Shown here piece after piece: positions 1 to 6,755 of a stretch of DNA of 24,085 nucleotides (positions within the stretch are counted from its first letter, which is position 1; the number at the start of each line of letters is the position of its first letter). Source of the stretch: JAQVQN01 sp964557205 (GTDB taxonomy: Bacteria > Verrucomicrobiota > Kiritimatiellia > RFP12 > UBA1067); assembly GCA_964557205.1 (NCBI GenBank), contig CAZKZI010000036.1, positions 1 through 24,085 of the forward strand. Reading direction: 5' to 3'. The translations under genes were made by a program, and so were the position numbers. The notes under the pieces are model-generated. The model had not been told where the DNA came from, made no database searches, and was given only the letters and a program-made list of their open reading frames with translations.

Positions 1-2
1 TG

Positions 3-59
3 TGGGTGACAAGTTTCTGGGAGCGTCCCGCTTGGAACGTGGATGCCTTGGCCAAGTAA
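3..59 (+). CDS. C-terminal end of an upstream gene (partial)
   Basis: Frame 3 is open from the window edge and reads WVTSFWERPAWNVDALAK before a TAA at 57-59. It lies 39 bases before the start of the next plus-strand gene, a typical spacing for two genes in one operon. Only 18 residues are visible, so no family can be named. The aromatic-rich end resembles the tail of a secreted or glycan-active enzyme, but that is impression only. The overlapping frame-2 reading is less likely because it would run over the next gene's ribosome binding site. Confidence 0.35.
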   Translation, partial: WVTSFWERPAWNVDALAK

Positions 60-98
60 GACCACGCGCAGGGCTGAGCAACGATAAGGAGATCGTCA

Positions 99-2456
99 AT
101 GAAAGGCTCGTTTCACGCCAATTTATTTTTGTCGGCCATGCTTGTGTCGCTGCTGCAAAGTGGCGCATACGCCCGGCTCGCGGGGACCGCGCCGCTTCGG
201 CCAGCTTCCGAAGATGCGCGGTCGAAGGAAATGGTTGCGGGCATAGACCGCTTCCTCGCGCGGGCCATTGAAGAGTCTGTGACCCTGCGCGCTGCGCTGT
301 GGAAACGTGATCTTAGTTCCAAAGATGCCTATAACCGTTCGGTGGAACCGAACCGTGAGCGTCTGCGCCATATTCTTGGTGTGGTAAAGGAAGACGGACG
401 CGTGCCATTCAGCGCCTTGGAATTGCTGAGCACCACTGAGCATGACTCAAAGCTTGCGGAGACCGGCGACTACACCATTCACGCCGTGCGTTGGCCTGTG
501 CTCACAGGTGTGTATGGCGAGGGGTTGCTGCTTGCGCCCAAGGGAAAAGTGAAAGCCCGCATCATCGTCGTGCCGGATGCCGATCAAACGCCTGAAATGC
601 TTGCCGGTCTTTCGGAAGGTGTCGCGCCTGTTTCCCAGGTAGCCTTGCGTTTAGCCCAGCTCGGCTGTGAGGTCGTTGTGCCAATGCTCGTCAGTCGCGA
701 TAGTGATGCTTCAGGGAATCCCGAGCTGAAGATGCAGACCGACGAACCGCACCGCGAATGGCTTTACCGCATGTCCTTTGAAATGGGGCGGCATGTGATT
801 GGCTATGAGCTGCAAAAGGTTTTCGCGCTCGTGGATTGGATGGCACGGAAGAATCAAGCTGAAAGCGTGCCCATTGCAATTGCCGGTTACGGCGAAGGCG
901 GCTTGCTTGCGATGAATGCCGCCGCGCTTGACACGCGCATCTTGGCGGTGCTGGTCAGCGGCTATATGCGCAACCGTAACTGCGTCTGGGAGGAGCCGAT
1001 CTACCGGAACGTTTTCGGGTTGCTGCGCGAGTTTGGCGATGCGGAGATCGCTACGCTGATTGCGCCGCGAATGCTTGTGGTGGAATATAGCCGGTATCCG
1101 CAGCTATCCGAAAAAAATACCGCACAACCTGGCGTACGCAAAGTCGCGGCGCCCGGTAAACTGTCACAGCCCGATCTGCGGGAAGTTTCGGTCGAACTGC
1201 GGCGCGCCGGAATACTCACCGACAACAAATTCGCAGAGACCCGGCGTCTTGTTGCGGGTGCTCAGAATGCCGCAATGCCGGTATTTTCCGGCGAGGCTGT
1301 GCAGGCGTTGCTCGCAGGCTTGAATGTTTCTACGGCTGACAATAAAACGCCGGATGCTCCCCATCGAACCCGCACGCCGCTGCCAGATGTCTCACAAAGA
1401 CAATGGCGGCAGGTTAAGGAGCTGCAGGACTTCACGCAGGGATTGCTGCATGTGTGTGAGCGTGAGCGCAATGAGCGTTTCTGGCAGAAAGTGCCGACAG
1501 ACTCTGTGAAAAAATTCGCTGCAACGACAAAAGGGTTTCGCGAGGAATTCATCAACGAGGTCATCGGCCGTTTTAACGGGCCGTCTTTGCCAGTGAATGC
1601 GCAAAGTTGTCTGATCTCGGAGACTGAGGCATTCTCGGTCTATGACGTGACGCTTGACCTGTGGCCCGATGTTTTAGCATGGGGCTGCCTGATTGTGCCG
1701 AAGAACATAAAGAATGGCGAGAGGCGTCCCGTTGTCGTTTGTCAGCACGGGCTTGAGGGATTACCCGAAAACTGCATGAATGAAGACAAGAACAGCAGGG
1801 CGTATAAATCTTACAAAGGTTTTGCGTCGGAACTCGCCCGTCGGGGATTTGTCGTCTTCATGCCCCACAATCCATATCGTGGTTTTGACAACTTTCGCGG
1901 GTTGCAGCGCAAATTGAATCCGCTGGGTAAAACGCTTTTCTCCGTCATCAACGCTCAGCACGAGATTATTCTGGAATGGCTGGGTTCACAGCCCTTTGTG
2001 GACAAACGCAGGATTGCTTTTTACGGTCTCTCTTACGGCGGCAAGGCCGCCATGCGCACACCAGCCGCGCTTGACGGCTATTGTATGAGCATTTGTTCCG
2101 GTGACTTCAATGACTGGGTCCGCAAGGTCATCAGCGTGGATTTTCCCGGCAGCTATATGTTCACCAGGGAGTGGGAGATCGCTGAGTGGAACCTTGGCCG
2201 CATGTTCAATTACGCGGAAATGGCCGCCTTGATTGCGCCGAGGCCGTTCATGGTTGAGCGCGGCCATGACGACGGGTGCGGCATAGATGAGTGGATCGCG
2301 TGGGAATATGCAAAGGTTCATCGCCTTTACGACAGGCTTGGGCTGAAGGACAAGGATGCGATCGAATACTTCAACGGCCCGCACACCATCAACGGCAAGG
2401 GGACGTTTGAGTTTCTGCACAAACATCTGAACTGGACCCCGGCCTTAGGCATGTGA
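99..2456 (+). CDS. Exported tandem alpha/beta hydrolase (acetylxylan esterase / dienelactone hydrolase-like)
   Basis: Predicted 785-residue exported protein. Residues 1-25 form a signal peptide ending near GAYA. Two alpha/beta hydrolase-like halves follow. The C-terminal half (about 490-785) carries a nucleophile elbow GLSYGG with Ser645, an acid region ERGHDDG (Asp724/725) after an IAPRPFMVE strand, and a final GPHTING with His762, so the Ser-Asp-His triad looks complete. The N-terminal half (about 120-400) repeats the layout with LIAPRMLVVE, but its elbow reads GYGEGG, with Gly265 in place of the serine, and no acid or His motif is evident, so it is probably inactive. The start is well supported by AAGGAG at 86-91, seven bases before the ATG. 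Related large proteins in PVC bacteria are usually annotated as acetylxylan esterases or dienelactone hydrolases. A carbohydrate-esterase role is inference; the substrate is unknown. Confidence 0.8.
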   Translation: MKGSFHANLFLSAMLVSLLQSGAYARLAGTAPLRPASEDARSKEMVAGIDRFLARAIEESVTLRAALWKRDLSSKDAYNRSVEPNRERLRHILGVVKEDGRVPFSALELLSTTEHDSKLAETGDYTIHAVRWPVLTGVYGEGLLLAPKGKVKARIIVVPDADQTPEMLAGLSEGVAPVSQVALRLAQLGCEVVVPMLVSRDSDASGNPELKMQTDEPHREWLYRMSFEMGRHVIGYELQKVFALVDWMARKNQAESVPIAIAGYGEGGLLAMNAAALDTRILAVLVSGYMRNRNCVWEEPIYRNVFGLLREFGDAEIATLIAPRMLVVEYSRYPQLSEKNTAQPGVRKVAAPGKLSQPDLREVSVELRRAGILTDNKFAETRRLVAGAQNAAMPVFSGEAVQALLAGLNVSTADNKTPDAPHRTRTPLPDVSQRQWRQVKELQDFTQGLLHVCERERNERFWQKVPTDSVKKFAATTKGFREEFINEVIGRFNGPSLPVNAQSCLISETEAFSVYDVTLDLWPDVLAWGCLIVPKNIKNGERRPVVVCQHGLEGLPENCMNEDKNSRAYKSYKGFASELARRGFVVFMPHNPYRGFDNFRGLQRKLNPLGKTLFSVINAQHEIILEWLGSQPFVDKRRIAFYGLSYGGKAAMRTPAALDGYCMSICSGDFNDWVRKVISVDFPGSYMFTREWEIAEWNLGRMFNYAEMAALIAPRPFMVERGHDDGCGIDEWIAWEYAKVHRLYDRLGLKDKDAIEYFNGPHTINGKGTFEFLHKHLNWTPALGM

Positions 2457-2460
2457 TGCG

Positions 2461-3363
2461 CTACCGCGGGAAATCTATCGCCTTGCCCTTGCGTCCCTGA
2501 ATGTACTCGACTTTGCCGAACAGCATCCCTTCAGGCGGCACGCGAATTAGTTTTTTTTCCGTATTGATCAGATCTTCGGCGGATTTGGTTTTCATTTTCG
2601 CGACAGTGGTGGCATCAATGAACAGCAGGGTGTCGGCATCCTTGGTCAGACCGGCCTTATCCGCCGCTGCGATCTCTTCGGGAGTGCGCACCTTCTTGGA
2701 TATCCGAAAGCTTTCCAGACTGCCTCGCATCACCCGGGGGCTACCGATAATCAGCAGGTCTTTCGGGTCGATGACCGCCGTTCCAAAGATGGAACTCATC
2801 GGCATCGTGCTCTTCTGCATGCACTTCCCGTCAAAGTACAGGGACAACAAGTAATTGGTTCCAGTACACAGCCAACTGGCTGCAAAGCTATACCAATCGC
2901 CCGCTTTAAAAGGCGCACCGGTGGCGGTCTTAAAGCCACTGCTGAAATAATTAATGGCTGGCTGGTACGCGATCGGCCGTTCGAACCTCGAAGATGATAT
3001 TGAGAGGTAATTGCCTGTCTGCCACTGACCGATCGACACCCTCCAGCTCAAACCGTCTTCCCCCCGGCCTGATGCTTTTGGCCCTGTAACGGATAACACG
3101 GAGAATGTCGTCATGCCGGAACCGGTTCCCATATTGTCGGCGGCGGAATAGGACGGAGAGAACACCATTTCGACGGTTCCCCGATCCGGGTCAAAGGTTC
3201 CTTTTGCCGGAAAGACGATTGCGGCGCTGCGCTTTGCCGCCGCCGCCTTCGTTACACCTTTTTGTCGCTTTTTGGACGCGGCCTCGCCGGTTAAAGCAAG
3301 GCTCGCGACCAGTGCTGAAAATAAAAAAATTAGTCTACACGTGCTCCGGGTCGTCATGGCCAT
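2461..3363 (-). CDS. Exported LamG / concanavalin A-like jelly-roll protein
   Basis: A 300-residue protein with a signal peptide (residues 1-29, hydrophobic IFLFSALVASLAL) followed by a Lys/Ala-rich linker. Residues about 50-235 look like a LamG-type jelly roll: GTVEMVFSPSYSA near the start, GDWYSFAASW in the middle, a strand with YFDGK, and the typical ending GSLESFRISKKVRTPEEI. Such domains bind glycans or act as adhesive modules in PVC exported proteins; no enzyme motif is visible. The start is supported by AAAGGAGA ending about six bases before ATGGCC. The stop faces the stop of the upstream hydrolase with only four bases between them, so the two genes are convergent and share no operon. 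A role near the cell surface is likely, but the ligand is unknown. Confidence 0.7.
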   Translation of the reverse strand: MAMTTRSTCRLIFLFSALVASLALTGEAASKKRQKGVTKAAAAKRSAAIVFPAKGTFDPDRGTVEMVFSPSYSAADNMGTGSGMTTFSVLSVTGPKASGRGEDGLSWRVSIGQWQTGNYLSISSSRFERPIAYQPAINYFSSGFKTATGAPFKAGDWYSFAASWLCTGTNYLLSLYFDGKCMQKSTMPMSSIFGTAVIDPKDLLIIGSPRVMRGSLESFRISKKVRTPEEIAAADKAGLTKDADTLLFIDATTVAKMKTKSAEDLINTEKKLIRVPPEGMLFGKVEYIQGRKGKAIDFPR

Positions 3364-3414
3364 TGATGTCTCCTTTGCGTGGCGGGCATCAGACTAAAGC
3401 TGTCTTTGCCAACG

Positions 3415-3639
3415 TTAAACACACAATCCTTTAGCTGAGTAATGTAACACTGGGGGTAGAGAATGTCGAATACTTAGACGGCGCCCGATCATCTCGCCGC
3501 GATGGACAGGTACGACTGTGCGGCGACCGTCCGGATGGCGAAGGAAATGGTGACTCCCCTTGACGCGTATGATCTCGAAGCCCAAGTGCCGGAGGGTCTT
3601 GATTAGTTGGGCACCGCTGAATGCGGGGAAGGTGCTCAT
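3415..3639 (-). CDS. hicA: HicA-like mRNA interferase toxin
   Basis: A 74-residue protein starting MSTFPAFSGAQLIKTL. It shows the HicA signature LGFEIIRVKGSHHFLRHPDG and then VPVHRGEMIG, which includes the active-site His in GSHH. HicA toxins are small double-stranded RNA-binding-fold RNases that cleave mRNA and are silenced by HicB. I chose the internal ATG at 3639 because it overlaps the hicB stop as ATGA, the usual translational coupling; the longer frame to 3708 only adds hicB antisense-like residues. After HRGEMIG the family normally has a helix of the form xLLxxILRxxGLS; here the tail reads RRLSIRHSLPPVLHYSAKG, which fits poorly, so the last helix may be degraded by drift or an old frameshift. 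The pair may therefore be inactive. Confidence 0.75.
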   Translation of the reverse strand: MSTFPAFSGAQLIKTLRHLGFEIIRVKGSHHFLRHPDGRRTVVPVHRGEMIGRRLSIRHSLPPVLHYSAKGLCV

Positions 3640-3848
3640 ACCATGACCGCTACGCGCTGGACGCCGATGAACCGGTTGGAGACCGGAGCGTCTTCCACTT
3701 CCAGACACAGGGATATGACTTCCTTGATGCGCTTCATCAGCACATCAAGAGACTTGGCCTGCGTGTGGCAGCCGCGCAATGCGGGCACGGACGCGACGAA
3801 AAACCCGTCTTCATCCTGCTCGATCACCACATTGAACTCTTTGGACAT
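3636..3848 (-). CDS. hicB: HicB-like antitoxin (short UPF0150 type)
   Basis: A 70-residue protein, MSKEFNVVIEQDEDGFFVASVPALRG, with the HicB/UPF0150 fold signature: an acidic beta hairpin, then GFFVASVPALRGCHTQAKS and an amphipathic helix. It would bind and neutralise the adjacent HicA. The ATG at 3848 is preferred because AAAGGAAA lies about seven bases upstream; the frame reaches 3896 only through sequence that looks like promoter and leader. Antitoxin precedes toxin, and the two overlap by four bases. There is no obvious C-terminal helix-turn-helix or ribbon-helix-helix domain, so autoregulation by this short form would need another factor or the HicA-HicB complex. Confidence 0.75.
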   Translation of the reverse strand: MSKEFNVVIEQDEDGFFVASVPALRGCHTQAKSLDVLMKRIKEVISLCLEVEDAPVSNRFIGVQRVAVMV

Positions 3849-3870
3849 TGTACGTTTCCTTTTGTCGCAC

Positions 3871-3900
3871 ATTTTAGCATCTTGCTTCGGCAACAACCAA
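3871..3900 (-). promoter_or_regulatory. Candidate sigma70-type promoter of hicBA
   Basis: On the minus strand TTGGTT (3895-3900) is followed after 18 bases by TAAAAT (3871-3876), about 22 bases before the hicB start. The fit to -35/-10 consensus is moderate. A 12-bp perfect palindrome, CGGATTAATCCG at 3902-3913, lies directly upstream of the -35 and could be an operator. Both are judged by eye only. Confidence 0.3.
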
Positions 3901-3911
3901 GCGGATTAATC

Positions 3912-4053
3912 CGGCATCGCAAGCGCAAGCGCCAAGCCGAAGTTAACCAGCTCGAAAAACGCACAGGCAAGGCCGCGAAACCCCCGTGGCGGCGGCGACA
4001 AAAAACTCACTGCCGACGAGTGGCTGGCCGATGAGCTGAAAAAGGGCAAGTGA
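3912..4053 (+). pseudogene. Possible frameshifted remnant of a small plus-strand gene
   Basis: A plus-strand reading frame gives a lysine/arginine-rich stretch RHRKRKRQAEVNQLEKRTGK (3912-3971) and then runs into a C-rich and GGC-repeat tract at about 3981-3998. A shift of frame there yields DKKLTADEWLADELKKGK followed by TGA at 4051-4053, which looks like a genuine protein tail. No start codon or ribosome site is visible, and the left part overlaps the hicBA promoter region. This is best read as the end of a decayed gene of unknown function. Chance reading is possible. The rest of 3849-4092 holds only the hicBA promoter and two AACTCCT-type heptads. Confidence 0.25.
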
Positions 4054-4057
4054 CACT

Positions 4058-4071
4058 AACTCCTAACTCTT
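4058..4071. repeat. Heptad repeat AACTCCT/AACTCTT
   Basis: Two 7-bp units, AACTCCT and AACTCTT, follow the remnant's stop. The same unit occurs three times at 20390-20410, so this is a second, shorter site of one dispersed heptad family. Confidence 0.4.
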
Positions 4072-4092
4072 CCCCTGTTTCCCTCTTCCCTA

Positions 4093-5487
4093 TCATTGCG
4101 AGGTGGTTCGATGTCGCCCGTCTCGTTCCGGCAAGTCGATTTGCAGGGTCTTGATCTTACGAAAGAGCGTTGTCTTGTGCATGCCCAATTCCCGGGCAGC
4201 GGCCTGACGGTTACCGTTGTTCCTTTCCAAAGCCAGGCGGATGGCCTGCGCGTCCGCAGCGGCGCGCGCGTCCTTAATCCCGCCACCGGCCGGTAACGGG
4301 CTTGCCATCTCTGTGCTCGTCAGGTTTTCAGGCAGATGCTGCAGCTTGATGCTTTCCGCGCCACATAGTATGAACGCGCGCTCGATCACATTCTCGAGCT
4401 CGCGCACGTTGCCGGGCCATTCATGCGCCATCAGCAGCGACAGCGCTTCAGCCGAAACCCCTGACACGCGCTTATTCTGTACGCGGTTGAAACGTTGGAT
4501 AAATTCTTCCGCCAACAAGGGAATATCCTCTTTGCGCCGACGCAGCGGCGGCAGCTCCACGCGTACCACATTGACACGATAATAAAGGTCTTCGCGAAAA
4601 ATCCCCTCGCGGCAGAGCGCCAGCAGATCACGGTTGGTCGCCACGATCACGCGCACATCAGCCTTTTCCGAACGCGTGGAGCCCAACGGTTCGAATACCC
4701 TTTCCTGCAAAACCCGCAACAGACGCACCTGCAGAGCCGGACTGATCTCGCCGATCTCGTCCAGAAACAAAGTGCCGCCCTTAGCCAGCGCGAAGCGGCC
4801 GGGTTTGTCACGCACAGCTCCGGTAAAAGCCCCGGCCTTGTAGCCGAAAAGTTCAGACTCCAGCAGGGTGTCCGGCAGAGCGCCGCAGTTGAGCGCGATG
4901 AAGGGGGCGTCTTTGCGCGGGCTGAGAGTATGAAGCGTCCGCGCGATAAGTTCTTTGCCGGTACCCGTCTCACCTTGCACCAGAACTGTGCTGGGGCTGG
5001 CCGCAATCGCAGGCAACACCTCAAAAATCCGCTGCATCAAAGGGCTGCGGCTGACAAGTTCACCCGCGTGGAAACGGCCTGCGAGTTCATGCCGCAGCGC
5101 GTCGATTTCCGAGAGATCGCGAAAAACCTCTGCACCGCCGATAACTTGGCCGCGCTCATCCTTGAGCACCGCCGTTGAGATGCTGACCGGTATCCGGTCG
5201 CCGTCGGCACTGATGATATAGGCCGATTGACCGATCACCGGCCGGCCGCTATGCAGCGTCCGCTGCATAGCGCATTCCGCACCGCACAGGCTAGAACGGA
5301 ATACCTCGGCACACAGTTTGCCTATAGCCTCCTTGCGTGAAACCCCGGTGATCTTTTCCGCCGCACGGTTGAAAGAAGTGACACGCCATTTCAGATCAAC
5401 AGTAAACACGCCATCCGAAATGCTCTCGAGGATGGTTTCCGTTGCCGACACTTTACGCGGCTTGTTCGTGGTAACACTCCGTTTCAT
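4093..5487 (-). CDS. Sigma54-dependent transcriptional activator (PAS-AAA+-Fis)
   Basis: A 464-residue enhancer-binding protein. A PAS domain spans about 15-125 and contains three cysteines spaced as C59, C68 and C72 (CAEVFRSSLCGAEC), a pattern known in some PAS-type activators and possibly redox- or metal-responsive. The AAA+ domain (about 145-375) has Walker A GETGTGKE, the sigma54-contact loop GAFTGA, Walker B GTLFLDE, and the arginine-rich REDLYYRVNV...PPLRRRKEDI segment. A Fis-type helix-turn-helix (NRQAAARELGMHKTTLFRKI) ends the protein. It has no receiver domain, so input is likely direct through PAS. The frame opens further to a TTG at 5553, but that extension translates an intergenic palindrome (5520-5541), so I use the ATG at 5487, although its ribosome site is weak. 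As the last gene of the Tad cluster it probably controls pilus expression; that is inference. Confidence 0.88.
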   Translation of the reverse strand: MKRSVTTNKPRKVSATETILESISDGVFTVDLKWRVTSFNRAAEKITGVSRKEAIGKLCAEVFRSSLCGAECAMQRTLHSGRPVIGQSAYIISADGDRIPVSISTAVLKDERGQVIGGAEVFRDLSEIDALRHELAGRFHAGELVSRSPLMQRIFEVLPAIAASPSTVLVQGETGTGKELIARTLHTLSPRKDAPFIALNCGALPDTLLESELFGYKAGAFTGAVRDKPGRFALAKGGTLFLDEIGEISPALQVRLLRVLQERVFEPLGSTRSEKADVRVIVATNRDLLALCREGIFREDLYYRVNVVRVELPPLRRRKEDIPLLAEEFIQRFNRVQNKRVSGVSAEALSLLMAHEWPGNVRELENVIERAFILCGAESIKLQHLPENLTSTEMASPLPAGGGIKDARAAADAQAIRLALERNNGNRQAAARELGMHKTTLFRKIKTLQIDLPERDGRHRTTSQ

Positions 5488-5519
5488 TCGTGGGCTTACA
5501 CCGACAACCCTTATTCCGA

Positions 5520-5541
5520 CCCTCTCCCAAAGGGGTGAGGG
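5520..5541. repeat. GC-rich palindrome between 5487 and 5557
   Basis: CCCTCTCCC (5520-5528) pairs with GGGTGAGGG (5533-5541) over a 4-base loop, with a single T-T mismatch. Hairpins of this CCCTCACCCC...GGGAGAGGG kind are widespread dispersed repeats in environmental bacterial genomes. When translated they give the familiar SPSPLWERVG stretch that lengthens gene models falsely, as it would do here for the sigma54 activator. No T-run follows on either strand, so a simple intrinsic terminator is not supported. Confidence 0.6.
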
Positions 5542-5556
5542 GGATAGCACCAATAA

Positions 5557-6546
5557 TCAAATCGCCAATCCAGGAACGCGCTTACGCAATTCCGCCATCT
5601 CACCGCTGAACTTGATGATCTCCGGGTCTTTTTCAGGCTTGGCAACAGCATCCGCGTTCTGTTCTTTCCATTCGCGGAATTTCTTGTGTATGGCGTCATA
5701 TTCGGCGCGTACACGGCCATCCTCGTATTTCATGGTGCGAAGCTGATCCTCCAGACGCATCTTGATCAGACCTGTCGCCTTGTCCCTCTGATCGATCAGT
5801 TCCTTGACGCGGTCAATATGACTCATAAGTTTTTTGTGCGCCGCTTCATATTGCGAAAAATAGGGATTTTTCGCGGCCGCGATTTTAAGCAGTTCGCTCT
5901 TCCGCTCAGCGATTTTTCCGTTTAAAACGTAATATTTTTTCAAATCAGCTATCTGCCGCCCCGAAAGCTTTTCATATGATCCCGTGAACAGCCGCAGTTC
6001 TGTGGAACTGACCAGCACCTGTTCTGACCTGCGTCTGTCCATGATCACGACGCACTCCACCATTGTGCCCTTGGACGACTTCTTCAGATCACAGTACTCC
6101 ACCAGCGTACCAGCCACGATATTTCCGGAATAGGAGCCGTCGAGCTTGTAAACAGAAGCCCGCTGATGCGCCATGCCCCAACCTGGAGTATCACCGCGCC
6201 GAACAAAATATATGCCGTTGAGAGCCGGGGGCAGCTCGTCTACCGTCTCAATTCTCGGCAAACCCGCGCCGGATGTCTGTTCTGTAACCGTTTCTACCTT
6301 GCGCGCAGCCGGAGCTACCGATGCTATGTCGGGCGTCACCCGGCGCGGTCTAACCGTCTTGGCGGTGGACGGCACTATCTTCATCACCACGACCGGAGGG
6401 ACGGCTGTATTGGAGTCCGGAGATTCAGGCACCACAGCGATCTTGATAAAATCAGGTACGTAAGAACGCGCCAAAGGCGCGGTCACATACACGCCGACAG
6501 TGCCTGCCACGGCTACGCAAAAATAAACTGGCCAGAAGAAACGCAT
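5557..6546 (-). CDS. Membrane-anchored SH3-like/coiled-coil protein, unknown function
   Basis: A 329-residue protein not assigned to a named family. Residues 3-25 form a single membrane anchor (FFWPVYFCVAVAGTVGVYV), followed by a proline-rich linker to about 105. Residues about 107-190 (LNGIYFVRRG ... VAGTLVEYCDLKKSSKG ... VLVSSTELRLF) look like a small all-beta, SH3-like module. From about 193 to the end it is highly charged and helical, probably coiled coil. The topology suggests a short cytoplasmic N-terminus with the rest outside the inner membrane. The frame opens to a TTG at 6591, but that part covers an imperfect hairpin, so the ATG at 6546 is preferred; neither has a strong ribosome site. 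Its place between the FHA protein and the activator suggests a Tad accessory role. Function is unknown. Confidence 0.65.
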   Translation of the reverse strand: MRFFWPVYFCVAVAGTVGVYVTAPLARSYVPDFIKIAVVPESPDSNTAVPPVVVMKIVPSTAKTVRPRRVTPDIASVAPAARKVETVTEQTSGAGLPRIETVDELPPALNGIYFVRRGDTPGWGMAHQRASVYKLDGSYSGNIVAGTLVEYCDLKKSSKGTMVECVVIMDRRRSEQVLVSSTELRLFTGSYEKLSGRQIADLKKYYVLNGKIAERKSELLKIAAAKNPYFSQYEAAHKKLMSHIDRVKELIDQRDKATGLIKMRLEDQLRTMKYEDGRVRAEYDAIHKKFREWKEQNADAVAKPEKDPEIIKFSGEMAELRKRVPGLAI

Positions 6547-6566
6547 AGGTTTTGCACTTGGAGGCA

Positions 6567-6592
6567 CTTGCAAACCCTGCGGTTTGTGCAAG
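6567..6592. repeat. Imperfect hairpin upstream of the 6546 gene
   Basis: CTTGCAAACC (6567-6576) pairs with GGTTTGTGCAAG (6581-6592), leaving two extra bases in the right arm. The 7-mer GCACTTG is also repeated directly at 6554-6560 and 6564-6570. On the minus strand the hairpin sits in the leader of the 6546 gene, so it could modulate its translation or be part of the preceding transcript's 3' end. No T-run follows. Confidence 0.35.
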
Positions 6593-6660
6593 CGGAGAGT
6601 TACTCTAACAAAAGCGACCTTGGCTGTATAGTCCCGACTCAGCGCAGGGCGCGATGCGGA

Positions 6661-6685
6661 TGCGATTCAACTTTGTTGCATCGCA
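6661..6685. repeat. Palindromic element copy 1 (TGCGATTCAAC family)
   Basis: TGCGATTCAAC (6661-6671), loop TTT, GTTGCATCGCA (6675-6685): an 11-bp-arm hairpin with one mismatch. It shares its arm core and the identical TTT loop with the longer element at 20411-20441. It lies about 70 bases beyond the stop of the two-FHA gene, so both copies sit at 3' ends of Tad-cluster genes. Confidence 0.65.
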
Positions 6686-6689
6686 CCGA

Positions 6690-6717
6690 GGATTCAGGAG
6701 CCAGGGTTTAGGGTTCA
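6690..6717. repeat. Degenerate heptad array (GGATTCA-type)
   Basis: Four adjacent 7-bp units read GGATTCA, GGAGCCA, GGGTTTA and GGGTTCA. They follow palindromic copy 1 directly and precede the two-FHA gene's stop. The mix of a palindrome next to a heptad array is the same as at 20351-20441. Confidence 0.5.
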
Positions 6718-6755
6718 GTATTGAGCCTCAATTGATGAAGGCGCGAAACAAGGCC

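Noticed and set aside
3640..3708. Longer HicA start at 3708
   Set aside because: The added residues overlap hicB in another frame and do not match the family; the ATGA overlap at 3636-3639 gives the normal start.
5520..5541. Intrinsic terminator after the 5557-6546 gene
   Set aside because: The stem is good, but no T-run follows on the minus strand, so it is reported as a palindromic repeat only.
5488..5553. TTG-initiated N-terminal extension of the sigma54 activator
   Set aside because: It translates the CCCTC...GAGGG palindrome into SPSPLWERVGIRV, a well-known artefact of dispersed repeats; the PAS domain begins after the internal ATG.
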